Shown here in pieces: positions 16,072-24,341 of a stretch of DNA of 64,000 nt. A model generated the notes under the pieces. That model did no database searches, was not told the DNA's origin, and worked only from the letters and a program-made list of their open reading frames with translations. The position numbers and the translations under genes were made by a program. The DNA lies in contig CALWLJ010000009.1 in assembly GCA_944381495.1 (NCBI GenBank), positions 62,001 through 126,000 of the forward strand, given 5' to 3'. The first letter of the stretch is position 1; every line of letters begins with the position of its first letter. The stretch is from an uncultured Mediterraneibacter sp. GTDB lineage: Bacteria; Bacillota; Clostridia; Lachnospirales; Lachnospiraceae.

Positions 16072-17804
16072 GAAGCATCCTCCTTTCGATAACTTTCCAG
16101 CTCCATCTGACTCTCGTAAAGTCTCCGGTAAGCTCCGTTCTCTCTCATAAGTTCACTGTGCGTCCCGCGCTCACAGATCTGCCCCTCTGACACCAGATAA
16201 ATGCAGTCTGCTTCCACTACATTGGCAAGCCTGTGGGAGATCAGGATCACCGTCTTTGTTCTCGCCAGTTCCCGGATCACCTCCATGATCAGCTCTTCAC
16301 TTTCCACATCAATATTGCTGGCCGCCTCGTCGAAAATATAGACAGGGGCGTCTGCCAGCAGCGCCCGGGCAATCGCAAGCCTCTGACACTGTCCCCCGGA
16401 CAGATTGGACGCCCGTTCCGCAAGCTGTGTCCCAAGGCCTTCACGAGTCTTCAGAAATCCAAGCAGATTTACTCTTTTCAGCACTGCCTCCATCTCACTG
16501 ACGGATGCATCTGCCTTTGCCATCTTCAGATTATCTTCTACCGTTCCTTTAAACAGATAGCTGTTGTGACGTACAAGCACAACTTTCCGCATCAGATCCT
16601 CTTCCCGGATATCCGGGACATCAATCCCGCCGATTCGCACACTGCCCTTATATTCCCGGTTTTTTCCGCAGATCAGACCTGCGATGGTACTCTTGCCGCA
16701 GCCGGACTCTCCGACGAGAGCCGCAGAGCTGCCTGATGGAACTCTCAGGTCGATTCCTTTCAGTATCTCCCGGTCCTTTTCATATGAGAAATATACGTCA
16801 GAGAGTTCCACATCTAATGATCCATCCGGCAGTTTGACCTTCCCCGCTTCCGGCTCTTCCATGTCAAGGATCCGGAAGATCTTGTCGCTGGCCGCCATGC
16901 CGTTCATTGCAATATGGAAAAAGGATCCCAGAAGTCTGAGCGGGATAAAGAATTCACTGGCAAGAAGGATGATCGTCAGTGCGCCGGCAAATGAAAGATT
17001 TCCCGCCAGGAATTCCCATGATGCAGTGATCATTCCCACCGCAGCTCCTCCATAGGCAACAATATCCATTACACTTGTAGAATTCAGCTGCATGGTCAGC
17101 ACCTTCATGGTTATATTCCGGAAATGCTGTGCTTCCCGATCCATTTCCCGGGCTTTCTGGTCATCTGCCTGATAAATCTTCAGAGTTGTCAGCCCCTGAA
17201 GATTTTCAAGGAAAGAGTCGCCCAGTCCCGTGTAAATACTCCAGTACTTATTCAGGAGCCTCTTCGCGATCTTCTGTACTGCCACAATAGACAAAGGGAT
17301 CAGAGGCACGCAGATCAGAAGGATCACACTGGCCTTAAGATTTACACGGCAGAGCACGGCAAAAAGTGTGATCGGAGCAAGAAGGCTGTAGAAAAGCTGC
17401 GGAAGATATTTTCCAAAATATGTCTCCAGCTGCTCCACGCCTTCCGTACTGACCTGCATTACTTCAGAGGTTGATACCTTTTCCCTGTAGGAAGGTCCAA
17501 GCCGGAGCATTTTGCCATAGATCTTCTGTCTCAGGATCTTCTTCACATCCACACTTGCCTGGTAGGATGCTCTTGCCGCCATCCGCTCGCAAAAAAATCG
17601 GGCTGCCACACAGATGACCAGTACGGGAATGGTCCGGAAGATGCCGCTTTCCGTTACTTCATCAAAGATCAGGCTTTCCAGCAGGCCGGCAATGGTCCAT
17701 ACCGCCGCAATCTGGGCAAGCAGTGCTATCCACTGCCACAGAATGTTATATACGATATATTTCTTTGCGTGGGACAACAGTCCCACCAGTCTTTTTTTAA
17801 TCAT
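16068..17804 (-). CDS. ABC transporter ATP-binding/permease half (CydD/IrtA-like)
   Basis: Partner of the downstream ABC half, 578 residues. Membrane segments span residues 20-300, then Walker A GESGCGKST, signature LSGGQCQRLA and Walker B VYIFDEAASNID. The Walker B aspartate-glutamate and the switch-region ISHRLANV histidine are intact, so both nucleotide sites look usable. The ATG overlaps the end of the YgbA-like gene by 8 nt. Substrate is not known; export of a thiol or import of a metal-siderophore are the main alternatives. Confidence 0.9.
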   Translation of the reverse strand: MIKKRLVGLLSHAKKYIVYNILWQWIALLAQIAAVWTIAGLLESLIFDEVTESGIFRTIPVLVICVAARFFCERMAARASYQASVDVKKILRQKIYGKMLRLGPSYREKVSTSEVMQVSTEGVEQLETYFGKYLPQLFYSLLAPITLFAVLCRVNLKASVILLICVPLIPLSIVAVQKIAKRLLNKYWSIYTGLGDSFLENLQGLTTLKIYQADDQKAREMDREAQHFRNITMKVLTMQLNSTSVMDIVAYGGAAVGMITASWEFLAGNLSFAGALTIILLASEFFIPLRLLGSFFHIAMNGMAASDKIFRILDMEEPEAGKVKLPDGSLDVELSDVYFSYEKDREILKGIDLRVPSGSSAALVGESGCGKSTIAGLICGKNREYKGSVRIGGIDVPDIREEDLMRKVVLVRHNSYLFKGTVEDNLKMAKADASVSEMEAVLKRVNLLGFLKTREGLGTQLAERASNLSGGQCQRLAIARALLADAPVYIFDEAASNIDVESEELIMEVIRELARTKTVILISHRLANVVEADCIYLVSEGQICERGTHSELMRENGAYRRLYESQMELESYRKEDAS

Positions 17805-18156
17805 TGTTATCCCCTCTCTGCTTTTTCTTCTCCTTCATGCTGCATACAACATGCCATATGGCCATCACAGGATGGTATAGCAGCATGCGGGGTCCGGAAA
17901 ACCGCATGACCTGACGGATCTTCTCCCGCATTTCCGGGCGGTAGCAGTGGACCCGGCAGTTGCTGCAGAATGTTTTATTTTCCATGAAAGGACATTTCTC
18001 ACTGCGCATCCTTGCATAATCTGACAATTTCTGACAGTCAGGGCACATCCGCCCTGATTTTTTGTCGTAGGCACTGTGGTTTTTCCGGCAGTACAGGCGG
18101 ATCATTTCCTCCACTACCCGCTGTTCCTTTTTCCTCTTTCTGTCTATATCTCTCAT
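17797..18156 (-). CDS. YgbA family protein (nitrous oxide-stimulated promoter family)
   Basis: A 119-residue soluble protein rich in cysteine: CPDCQKLSDYA, then KCPF and FCSNCRVHCY. This matches the small YgbA family, linked in enterobacteria to the response to nitrosative stress. Biochemical function is unknown; the paired cysteines suggest metal or cluster binding. It sits 4 nt after the YbaN gene and overlaps the first ABC gene, so it belongs to the same transcript. Confidence 0.8.
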   Translation of the reverse strand: MRDIDRKRKKEQRVVEEMIRLYCRKNHSAYDKKSGRMCPDCQKLSDYARMRSEKCPFMENKTFCSNCRVHCYRPEMREKIRQVMRFSGPRMLLYHPVMAIWHVVCSMKEKKKQRGDNND

Positions 18157-18160
18157 GCCC

Positions 18161-18577
18161 CTACTCCTCCGGCTCCAGAATCACCGATTTCCCAGTCGGA
18201 ATCGTACGGATCCTTGTGAAGAAATAACTATACTTGAAAAGGATAAGAAACAGAATAAAAATCCTGCCGTATATATTCTGCATGGCAAGAAACGCCAGAA
18301 GCAGCATACATGAGGCCGGGATCAGAAGGCTGAACTTTGTTTTCAGCGTCATGGCACGGTTCTTTACGAAGCTGTCCAGATGGCGTTTGTAAAGTTTCGT
18401 ACCGGTAAACCATCTGTGAAACCACTCTGATCCTTTTGCCAGGCAAAAGGACGCCAGGAGAAGGAACGGCGTGGTCGGAAGTACCGGGAGCACGACTCCC
18501 ACCGCTCCGATTCCCATAAACAGAAATCCGAGAATGAGCCAGATCAGCCTGAGAGGATTCTTTTTCAAATTTTTCAT
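18161..18577 (-). CDS. YbaN family (DUF454) small membrane protein
   Basis: A 138-residue protein with two to three membrane segments. The family core is GAVGVVLPVLPTTPFLL near residue 25, followed by FCLAKGSEWFHRWF. Function is unknown. The start at 18577 is chosen for AAAGGAAA 7 nt upstream and a basic KNLKKN beginning; the frame is open to 18619. It is the first gene of a four-gene operon with the YgbA-like protein and an ABC exporter pair. Confidence 0.88.
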   Translation of the reverse strand: MKNLKKNPLRLIWLILGFLFMGIGAVGVVLPVLPTTPFLLLASFCLAKGSEWFHRWFTGTKLYKRHLDSFVKNRAMTLKTKFSLLIPASCMLLLAFLAMQNIYGRIFILFLILFKYSYFFTRIRTIPTGKSVILEPEE

Positions 18578-18678
18578 GACATTTTCCTTTCTGCATATAA
18601 ATTTTGTTAGATTAAACATGTACTGAAGTTTGCAGCAATCTGTCTGAAAAAGCGAAGAGTAAGTTATGTGTTACTTTG

Positions 18679-18702
18679 GTTAGTCATGTCAATCTCACTA
18701 AC
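18679..18702. promoter_or_regulatory. Operator-like inverted repeat at the ybaN-operon start site
   Basis: GTTAGT (18679-18684) and ACTAAC (18697-18702) form an inverted repeat with a 12-nt spacer. It lies just downstream of the -10 and covers the predicted transcription start. A metal- or redox-responsive repressor would fit, but the regulator is not identified. Confidence 0.5.
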
Positions 18703-18704
18703 AA

Positions 18705-18734
18705 TTTATAGCATGCATAATTATATGATGTCAA
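18705..18734 (-). promoter_or_regulatory. Promoter of the ybaN-ygbA-ABC operon
   Basis: Minus strand: perfect -35 TTGACA (18729-18734), 18-bp spacer, -10 TATAAA (18705-18710). The 18578-18906 gap contains this promoter, the operator-like repeat and the terminator of the YolD gene. Upstream, a stretch near 18745-18765 only weakly resembles a Fur box. Confidence 0.65.
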
Positions 18735-18855
18735 GTTCTAAATAAGATTCATTCTCAATAATCCCCCTCATTTATTCCCACGAGCAACGATCCAGGCGGA
18801 CATACTTGCATATACATTTGACTATTTTAATAGAAGATACTACTGTTCAACACAA

Positions 18856-18881
18856 AAAGAGGCTGGTTCCCCAACCTCTTT
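18856..18881 (-). terminator. Terminator of the HelD/polymerase/YolD genes
   Basis: An 11-bp stem (AAAGAGGYTGG/CCAGCCTCTTT, one wobble) closes on a GGAA loop and is followed on the minus strand by TTTTTGTG. It lies 25 nt after the YolD stop. Confidence 0.9.
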
Positions 18882-18906
18882 GATCGACATCATCAAGTAT
18901 TCTGCT

Positions 18907-19329
18907 TTAAAATAATTCTCCGAACATCTCACTCTCCAGTTCCAGTATATCATCCACCCGAATCTCACAGCCGTTCTCCAGCCGGAGGATTCTCTCTGTT
19001 TCATCTATCTTCTTCAGCCTTCCGGTCTCCCGGACCATGCTTCCCCCTTTTTTCTTCTCATCCGGCAGGAAATAGCTGACCGTTATCTCCGGATGTTCAG
19101 CAATATGTTCCGCCAGAATCCTCATCTTCCCCTCCAGCTCCTCACAGACGTTTTCACTGAGTTCCGGCTTCTGCCCGGTAAGTCTTGCAGTCTCACGGAT
19201 CACATCCTCATAACCGGCAAGCGCCATAAATGGAGAAAACTGAGCCGCCCGCTCGGACATAGGCATCTTCGGGTGTCTGGCAGATACATGATGGGGGAGA
19301 TCTATGATATCATCGTATTGTCCTTTCAT
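18907..19329 (-). CDS. YolD-like family protein
   Basis: A 140-residue protein with the YolD signature near the N-terminus: MPMSERAAQFSPFMALAGYED. YolD-like proteins are found beside UvrX/YqjW-type Y-family polymerases and are thought to act with them in mutagenic DNA repair, possibly as UmuD-like partners. It overlaps the upstream polymerase gene as ATGA (19326-19329), so the two are translated together. It ends at a strong terminator. Confidence 0.9.
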   Translation of the reverse strand: MKGQYDDIIDLPHHVSARHPKMPMSERAAQFSPFMALAGYEDVIRETARLTGQKPELSENVCEELEGKMRILAEHIAEHPEITVSYFLPDEKKKGGSMVRETGRLKKIDETERILRLENGCEIRVDDILELESEMFGELF

Positions 19330-20840
19330 GCCTTGTGACCTCCGATCTGATTATTCCGTTCTCTGGCAGTCGCTCCCTCCTCCAGGTTCATCCCCCGGAG
19401 GATCGCATTTTTGCCGTATTTCTTCTTAATGTCCAGCATGGCTTTCTGCCATCGCTTCTCCTTCTCCAACTGCTGATTTTCCTGTTCTTTTGCCTTTTCG
19501 GCAGCCTCCTGATCAGTAAATAAATCAAGCTGCTCATAGCTGTCTTTCTCAGCGGCCTCCGATTCATCGGCCACACGGGAAGCGGTCAGATAAAGACGGC
19601 GCACCATCAGGTCCGGATCCACGATCCGGTCAAACAGCTCTGTGGCAGCCTGAAGGATCCGCTTTGTGGATGAGGTATAGCGGGGCAGATTTTCTGTTCC
19701 GTGAGCATGCTTTGGAACAGCGCGCCCGTATCGGTCTGAGGCAGTCTCTCCTTTGTAACCGTCTCCGCTTTTCAGATTATTCCTGTCATAGCCCACAGTC
19801 AGCACAAGCTGGTCTGTCGCCATATTCCTGTCAGCAAGATCCAGCGCCAGCATATCTGCCATTTCTCTGAGTACAAGTCTGGCCTTGTGAAAAGGATAAG
19901 GACAGGACAGCACCTGCCCGGATCCGATGCTGTTTGACGCAGGCTTGTACGCTTTAATGTCAGCGATAGTACAGGGTTCCCATCCCCATGCGTGATCGAT
20001 CAGCAGCTCCGCGTTGATGCCGAACATCTGATACAGCAAGTCTTCATTATAATAGTCCCTATCCTTTCCAAGAGAGCACCGGGCAATATCACCCATGGTA
20101 AACAGGCCATGTTCCTCCAGTTTCTTCGCATATCCTCTGCCTACCCTCCAGAAATCCGTCAGCGGCCTGTGACTCCACAGAAGTCTCCGGTAGCTCATCT
20201 CATCCAGCTCTGCAATGCGGACTCCGTTTTCATCCGGAGGGATATGCTTTGCCTCGATATCCATAGCCACCTTGCACAGATACAGGTTCGTTCCGATCCC
20301 GGCAGCAGCAGTTACTCCCGTAGTTCTCTGGACATCAAGGATCATTTCCGCCGCCAGTTCCCTTGCCGTCATGCCATAAGTGTTCAGATATCCGGTCACA
20401 TCCATCATAACCTCATCAATGGAATAGACATGGATATCCTCCGGTGCGATATACTTCAGATAAACTTCATAAATCCGGGAGCTGTAGTCCATATACAGAG
20501 CCATCCTGGGCGGAGCTGTGATATAATCCAGTTCCAGAGAGGGATTTTCCTTCAGTTCTGTGTCATCTGCTGAAGATCCCGTAAACTGATACCCCGGAGC
20601 CCTGTTTTTCCTCTCCGCGTTTATATCCTTCACTCTGCGGATCACGTCAAACAGCCTGGTGCGTCCCGGTATCCCATATGCTTTCAGGGATGGAGAGACC
20701 GCAAGGCAGATGGTTTTCTCTGTTCTGGTCAGATCCGCTACCACAAGATTGGTAGTCATGGGATCCAGTCCCCGCTCCATACATTCCACAGATGCATAGA
20801 ATGATTTCAGATCAATTGCAAGGTATGTTTTCTCCGCCAT
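19326..20840 (-). CDS. Y-family translesion DNA polymerase (UvrX/ImuB/DinB-like)
   Basis: A 504-residue error-prone polymerase. The first carboxylate motif is AIDLKSFYASVEC (residues 8-20) and the second pair is in YSIDEVMMDVT (about 138-148). A finger/little-finger region follows. QLDLF near residue 440 is a typical beta-clamp binding motif. The charged tail (EKAKEQENQQLEKEK) looks coiled. A GAAGGAGG site precedes the ATG. It lies 46 bp after the HelD gene and is coupled to yolD. No LexA box was recognised near it. Confidence 0.93.
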   Translation of the reverse strand: MAEKTYLAIDLKSFYASVECMERGLDPMTTNLVVADLTRTEKTICLAVSPSLKAYGIPGRTRLFDVIRRVKDINAERKNRAPGYQFTGSSADDTELKENPSLELDYITAPPRMALYMDYSSRIYEVYLKYIAPEDIHVYSIDEVMMDVTGYLNTYGMTARELAAEMILDVQRTTGVTAAAGIGTNLYLCKVAMDIEAKHIPPDENGVRIAELDEMSYRRLLWSHRPLTDFWRVGRGYAKKLEEHGLFTMGDIARCSLGKDRDYYNEDLLYQMFGINAELLIDHAWGWEPCTIADIKAYKPASNSIGSGQVLSCPYPFHKARLVLREMADMLALDLADRNMATDQLVLTVGYDRNNLKSGDGYKGETASDRYGRAVPKHAHGTENLPRYTSSTKRILQAATELFDRIVDPDLMVRRLYLTASRVADESEAAEKDSYEQLDLFTDQEAAEKAKEQENQQLEKEKRWQKAMLDIKKKYGKNAILRGMNLEEGATARERNNQIGGHKA

Positions 20841-20886
20841 GGCTTGCCCTCCTTCCTATTTGCTCAATCATAATTATATCAGCTGA

Positions 20887-23800
20887 TCAGGTGATCTTCT
20901 TATATAATTCCAGTGTTCCGGAAGTGCTTCCCCCATACAGGAAATAATAATCAATTTGATCACTACCGTCTGTATACAGATAATTCCCATACATGGAAAT
21001 CATACAGCAGAGCACCGTCTGTTCCGCAGCAACGCCGATCCCGTATCCGCGGTCGGAAATGAGAAGCGGCATTCGCATCTTTTTCCCGCCGAAGTTAATG
21101 TATCTGGCTTTTCTATTGATCCGCTCCAGATCTTCCTTCAGGAATCCCTTTGCATAGATCTTTTCCTTTTCCTGCCACTCAAAATGATTCCATGTTTCTG
21201 AGACGGCACCCCTTCTGATCTGGCGCGGCGCCACCTGTCTTTCCGCCAACAGGATCTTCCTGTTCTGGTCAAGGAGGCGGAGCGCTCCCGTCCGTCTGTT
21301 AATCCGTACTGCAATCTTGTCCGTCGCCGCCTCCGCCAGATCCTTCCCTGCTCTTGCCGTCCACACAACCGGATGATCCGGCTCCAGGTTCCAGTATCCA
21401 TCTGCGGATCCGGCAGCTGTCCCTTGTATAAAACGTATCCGGATGATGTCACTGGCTATGGGCGTCACCCTCAGCGTACCAGATGGACCGATGAGATCAA
21501 GATATCGTTTTGTTTTCCTGATAGTCCGGATGGAGCAGTCCATTTCAGGTATATCCTTCAGGCGCAGTATACTGACATCCGGACATTCACCGAAATGATG
21601 GGGGGAGGGATTGATCTTCTGTGGTACTGTTCTGGCAGCTGGCGTCTGCCCCCTGCCGGACACCGTATCTGACATTTTCTTTTCCTGGCGTGCTCTGATT
21701 CTTTCCTGCCTGGGTTCAGCCTCATCCTGTTTTCTGCTCTTCTCTGCGCTTCCCAATAGCTCCGGCCTCTTTTCATCAGGCACCGGCTTCGCGATCAGAT
21801 CTGTCAGGTCGCCCTGGTGTACAACAGTCAGCTCATGGAGCGCACGGGTAGCCGCCACATAGAGAAGCTTGACATACCGGTCTTCCGCAGGATAGGCAGC
21901 GTCTGAAGGATGATACAGGAGCACGGCGTCGAATTCCAGTCCTTTCGTATACTCTACCGGCAGGACCATGATCCCTTCTGTGAAGTTCGCCGTCTCCGGA
22001 TCACTGTCCGCCAGAGGCAGTCTGGTTCCAAGCCAGTCTCTCACTTCCGCAGCTTCTTCCGCATCCCGGCAGATCACAGCGATGGTCTCCCGGCCGTCCT
22101 CCAGCCATTTCCGGATACTTTTCTCCGTTTCCAGAAGCATGGCCTCTTCATCCGGACAGTCCTGTACTGTCACCGGACTTCCATGTCTTTCCACAGGTTC
22201 CACCGGATAGATGGGGAAGTGTCCGTGCCGCAGGATCTCCGTGGCAAAATGAGAGATCTCCACCGTGTTGCGGTAGCTCTTCTTCAACAGACAGAATCCG
22301 GTGGAACCGGGCGGCAGAAGAAGCTGCCGGAGCTCCTCCCAGTCGTTGAGGCCATATCCGAAATGAATGTTCTGTGACACATCTCCCATGATCGTATATG
22401 TACAGCCCCGGAGGCAGTATGCGAGAGTATGATACGCCATCATTCCAAAATCCTGGGCCTCGTCAATGATCACATGACTGGCCTCCCGGATCCCGTCCGT
22501 CTCTTTGATTCGTTTATACAGATAGGCAAGAGCAGACAGATCATACAGATCGAATTCACCTTCCGTATAAGGCACGGCCCTTCCATTTTCCGCCTGTTCT
22601 TCCAGGAATCTGCCATAGACCTCAAAAACAGACCCTTTCCATTCCTTTCGACCGAAATGCCACCGGTACATACGCCGGAGTTCCTTCTGTACATCCGGAG
22701 GATAGGATACATACCTGCCTGCAAGCTCATTTTCCAGCTTTGCCATCAGGATCTCATTTAACATATTGATCTTGCCCTGCATAGAAACACCAGGGTTGTT
22801 CTCAACATACGACCGAATGGAATCACTGCCCAGAAGCAGGATGTGATTTCCTTCCATCCGGACATCTTCCGGAGAGATGTGTTCCGCTTCATATTTCTGA
22901 CAGAACATTTCAAGATCATGGAACCATGCACTGCCGCCTTTAATGCAGACAGCGGAATCCTTCTTGTCAATGGGACGGACCGAATACTTCCCGGAATCCC
23001 AGTCCTCATAGAGAAGACGGATGAACAGCTGCTCCATGGTCATCTGTGACACACCGTATACATCAAGATCAGGCAGAACACTGGTAATATAGTTCAGCAG
23101 GATCCGGTTGCTGCCGATGATATAGAAGTCTTCCGGGCGGAATTCATCTTCATAATTATACAGAATATAGGAAATGCGGTGCATGGCGACAGTTGTCTTT
23201 CCGGAGCCCGCCACTCCCTGCACGATCAGGTTCATCTTCGGCGACCTTCTGATCACCGCATTCTGTTCTTTCTGGATCGTGGCAATGATCTCACCCAGCA
23301 CAGCAGTCTTATTCTTTGCAAGATATTTTGTCAGCAGTTCATCGTTTGCCACCACATCCGAGTCAAAAAAGTCTTTCAGCTGATCGTTTTCAATCTCATA
23401 TGTCCTTTTCCTCTTCAGATCAATGGTAAAAGAACCTTCGTTTTTGACAGTATATGTACACTGTCCGGTATTGTTTTCATAATAGACAGACGCAAGAGGC
23501 GCCCTCCAGTCTATAACTACAGGCTCTGATGTATTTTCGGAAATTCCCACCCTGCCAACGTAAAAGGACTCATCCGCCGGCTGATGGGGATCTCGGAAAT
23601 CGATCCTGCCAAAATATGGCTTTCTCCTGGCCTTCCGGCACCGCACCAGATCTCTCCTGCTCTCACGCAGCTGTGACTGAGTATTATGAAACATGGTAAG
23701 CGCTTCTTTATCCTTCGTCCCGTATGTCTCCATCAGTTCATGGAGTTCGCCGGACAAATCCGTGACGCGCTCTTCTGTTCTGGTCAGATTCTCCTGAGCG

Positions 23801-23889
23801 ATATCGATGATCTGTTTCAGCTGCTTTTCCTCATCCTCCCGTCTCAGCCCCGGAACCGGCCTGATCCTTCTAATCTGTTTCCCCTTCAT
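20887..23889 (-). CDS. HelD-type superfamily 1 helicase fused to a GH31 N-terminal-like domain
   Basis: A 1000-residue fusion. Residues 1-692 are a HelD/UvrD-like ATPase of the kind that removes and recycles RNA polymerase: coiled N-terminal arm (15-90), Walker A GVAGSGKTT (225-233), Walker B VIIDEAQDF, GDVSQNIHFG, TKGLEFDAV and LYVAATRAL. A charged linker (693-768) leads to about 230 residues that match the beta-sandwich domain ahead of glycoside hydrolase family 31 barrels: VRINRRTGALRLLDQ, MPLLISDRGYGIGV, NYLYTDGSDQIDYYFLYGG. The protein ends at YKKIT, where a GH31 barrel would begin, so no catalytic residues are present. Its start has GGGGAGGA. Helicase assignment is firm; the purpose of the fusion is unknown. 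Confidence 0.9.
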   Translation of the reverse strand: MKGKQIRRIRPVPGLRREDEEKQLKQIIDIAQENLTRTEERVTDLSGELHELMETYGTKDKEALTMFHNTQSQLRESRRDLVRCRKARRKPYFGRIDFRDPHQPADESFYVGRVGISENTSEPVVIDWRAPLASVYYENNTGQCTYTVKNEGSFTIDLKRKRTYEIENDQLKDFFDSDVVANDELLTKYLAKNKTAVLGEIIATIQKEQNAVIRRSPKMNLIVQGVAGSGKTTVAMHRISYILYNYEDEFRPEDFYIIGSNRILLNYITSVLPDLDVYGVSQMTMEQLFIRLLYEDWDSGKYSVRPIDKKDSAVCIKGGSAWFHDLEMFCQKYEAEHISPEDVRMEGNHILLLGSDSIRSYVENNPGVSMQGKINMLNEILMAKLENELAGRYVSYPPDVQKELRRMYRWHFGRKEWKGSVFEVYGRFLEEQAENGRAVPYTEGEFDLYDLSALAYLYKRIKETDGIREASHVIIDEAQDFGMMAYHTLAYCLRGCTYTIMGDVSQNIHFGYGLNDWEELRQLLLPPGSTGFCLLKKSYRNTVEISHFATEILRHGHFPIYPVEPVERHGSPVTVQDCPDEEAMLLETEKSIRKWLEDGRETIAVICRDAEEAAEVRDWLGTRLPLADSDPETANFTEGIMVLPVEYTKGLEFDAVLLYHPSDAAYPAEDRYVKLLYVAATRALHELTVVHQGDLTDLIAKPVPDEKRPELLGSAEKSRKQDEAEPRQERIRARQEKKMSDTVSGRGQTPAARTVPQKINPSPHHFGECPDVSILRLKDIPEMDCSIRTIRKTKRYLDLIGPSGTLRVTPIASDIIRIRFIQGTAAGSADGYWNLEPDHPVVWTARAGKDLAEAATDKIAVRINRRTGALRLLDQNRKILLAERQVAPRQIRRGAVSETWNHFEWQEKEKIYAKGFLKEDLERINRKARYINFGGKKMRMPLLISDRGYGIGVAAEQTVLCCMISMYGNYLYTDGSDQIDYYFLYGGSTSGTLELYKKIT

Positions 23890-24001
23890 TTTGTCCTCCC
23901 CTGCGATCCTGTATTTCTATCTACACTGTATCTGCATCTATGCCCTTCATCTATGTATGCATATCTTCACTCAAAACAAGTGTTTTTTAACCAGTAACGT
24001 T

Positions 24002-24030
24002 ATTATAGATATACAAATATATGAAGTCAA
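24002..24030 (-). promoter_or_regulatory. Promoter of the HelD-fusion gene
   Basis: Minus strand: -35 TTGACT (24025-24030), 17-bp spacer, perfect -10 TATAAT (24002-24007). It leaves a leader of about 105 nt before the start at 23889. Confidence 0.8.
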
Positions 24031-24117
24031 CACTCAAAGGCCCTCGCAGCAGTCAAACATAAACCGTTGATACAAAAATTCCGGCCGGATTACTGTTCAA
24101 CCGTATCTCTGTCTCCA

Positions 24118-24257
24118 GCCATAACGGAGCTGTATTGTAACGAAGGCCCGTAGCAGAGCGCCGGCATTTAAGCCGCGTCCTTTGCGGCTTTACGTGTCCG
24201 CTGCGCTATGCTCCGAGCGAAAGCGCGGCCGCCGTGACAATACAGCTCCGCTATGGC
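24118..24257. repeat. 140-bp imperfect palindromic element
   Basis: Arms 24118-24141 and 24234-24257 match as inverted repeats at 22 of 24 positions. Inside, AAGCCGC/GCGGCTT (24170-24176 and 24184-24190) pairs again, and AGCAGAGCGC partly pairs with GCGCTATGCT. The whole element can fold into one long GC-rich hairpin, unlike the AT-rich flanks. No reading frame is evident. It may be a miniature mobile element, an intergenic palindrome family or a structured RNA. Confidence 0.65.
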
Positions 24258-24283
24258 GGAAGCCAGGCAACCAATAAACAGCA

Positions 24284-24316
24284 ATCAGGCGGAAGCCCCC
24301 TTGTCTCCCGCCTGAT
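24284..24316 (-). terminator. Terminator of the GH3 gene
   Basis: ATCAGGCGG (24284-24292) pairs with CCGCCTGAT (24308-24316) 26 nt after the GH3 stop. On the minus strand it is followed by TGCTGTTTATT. The 23890-24341 gap thus holds the HelD promoter, the 140-bp palindrome and this terminator. Confidence 0.75.
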
Positions 24317-24341
24317 CAGTCTTTCTGACATTTTCCACTTG

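Noticed and set aside
18740..18770. Possible Fur box upstream of the ybaN operon
   Set aside because: Only the first hexamer (GAGAAT) fits; the other hexamers have several mismatches, so iron control by Fur is not claimed.
20866..20880. TATAAT before the Y-family polymerase start as a separate promoter
   Set aside because: The -10 is good, but no -35 was found at a suitable distance in the upstream coding end, so it is not listed as a promoter.
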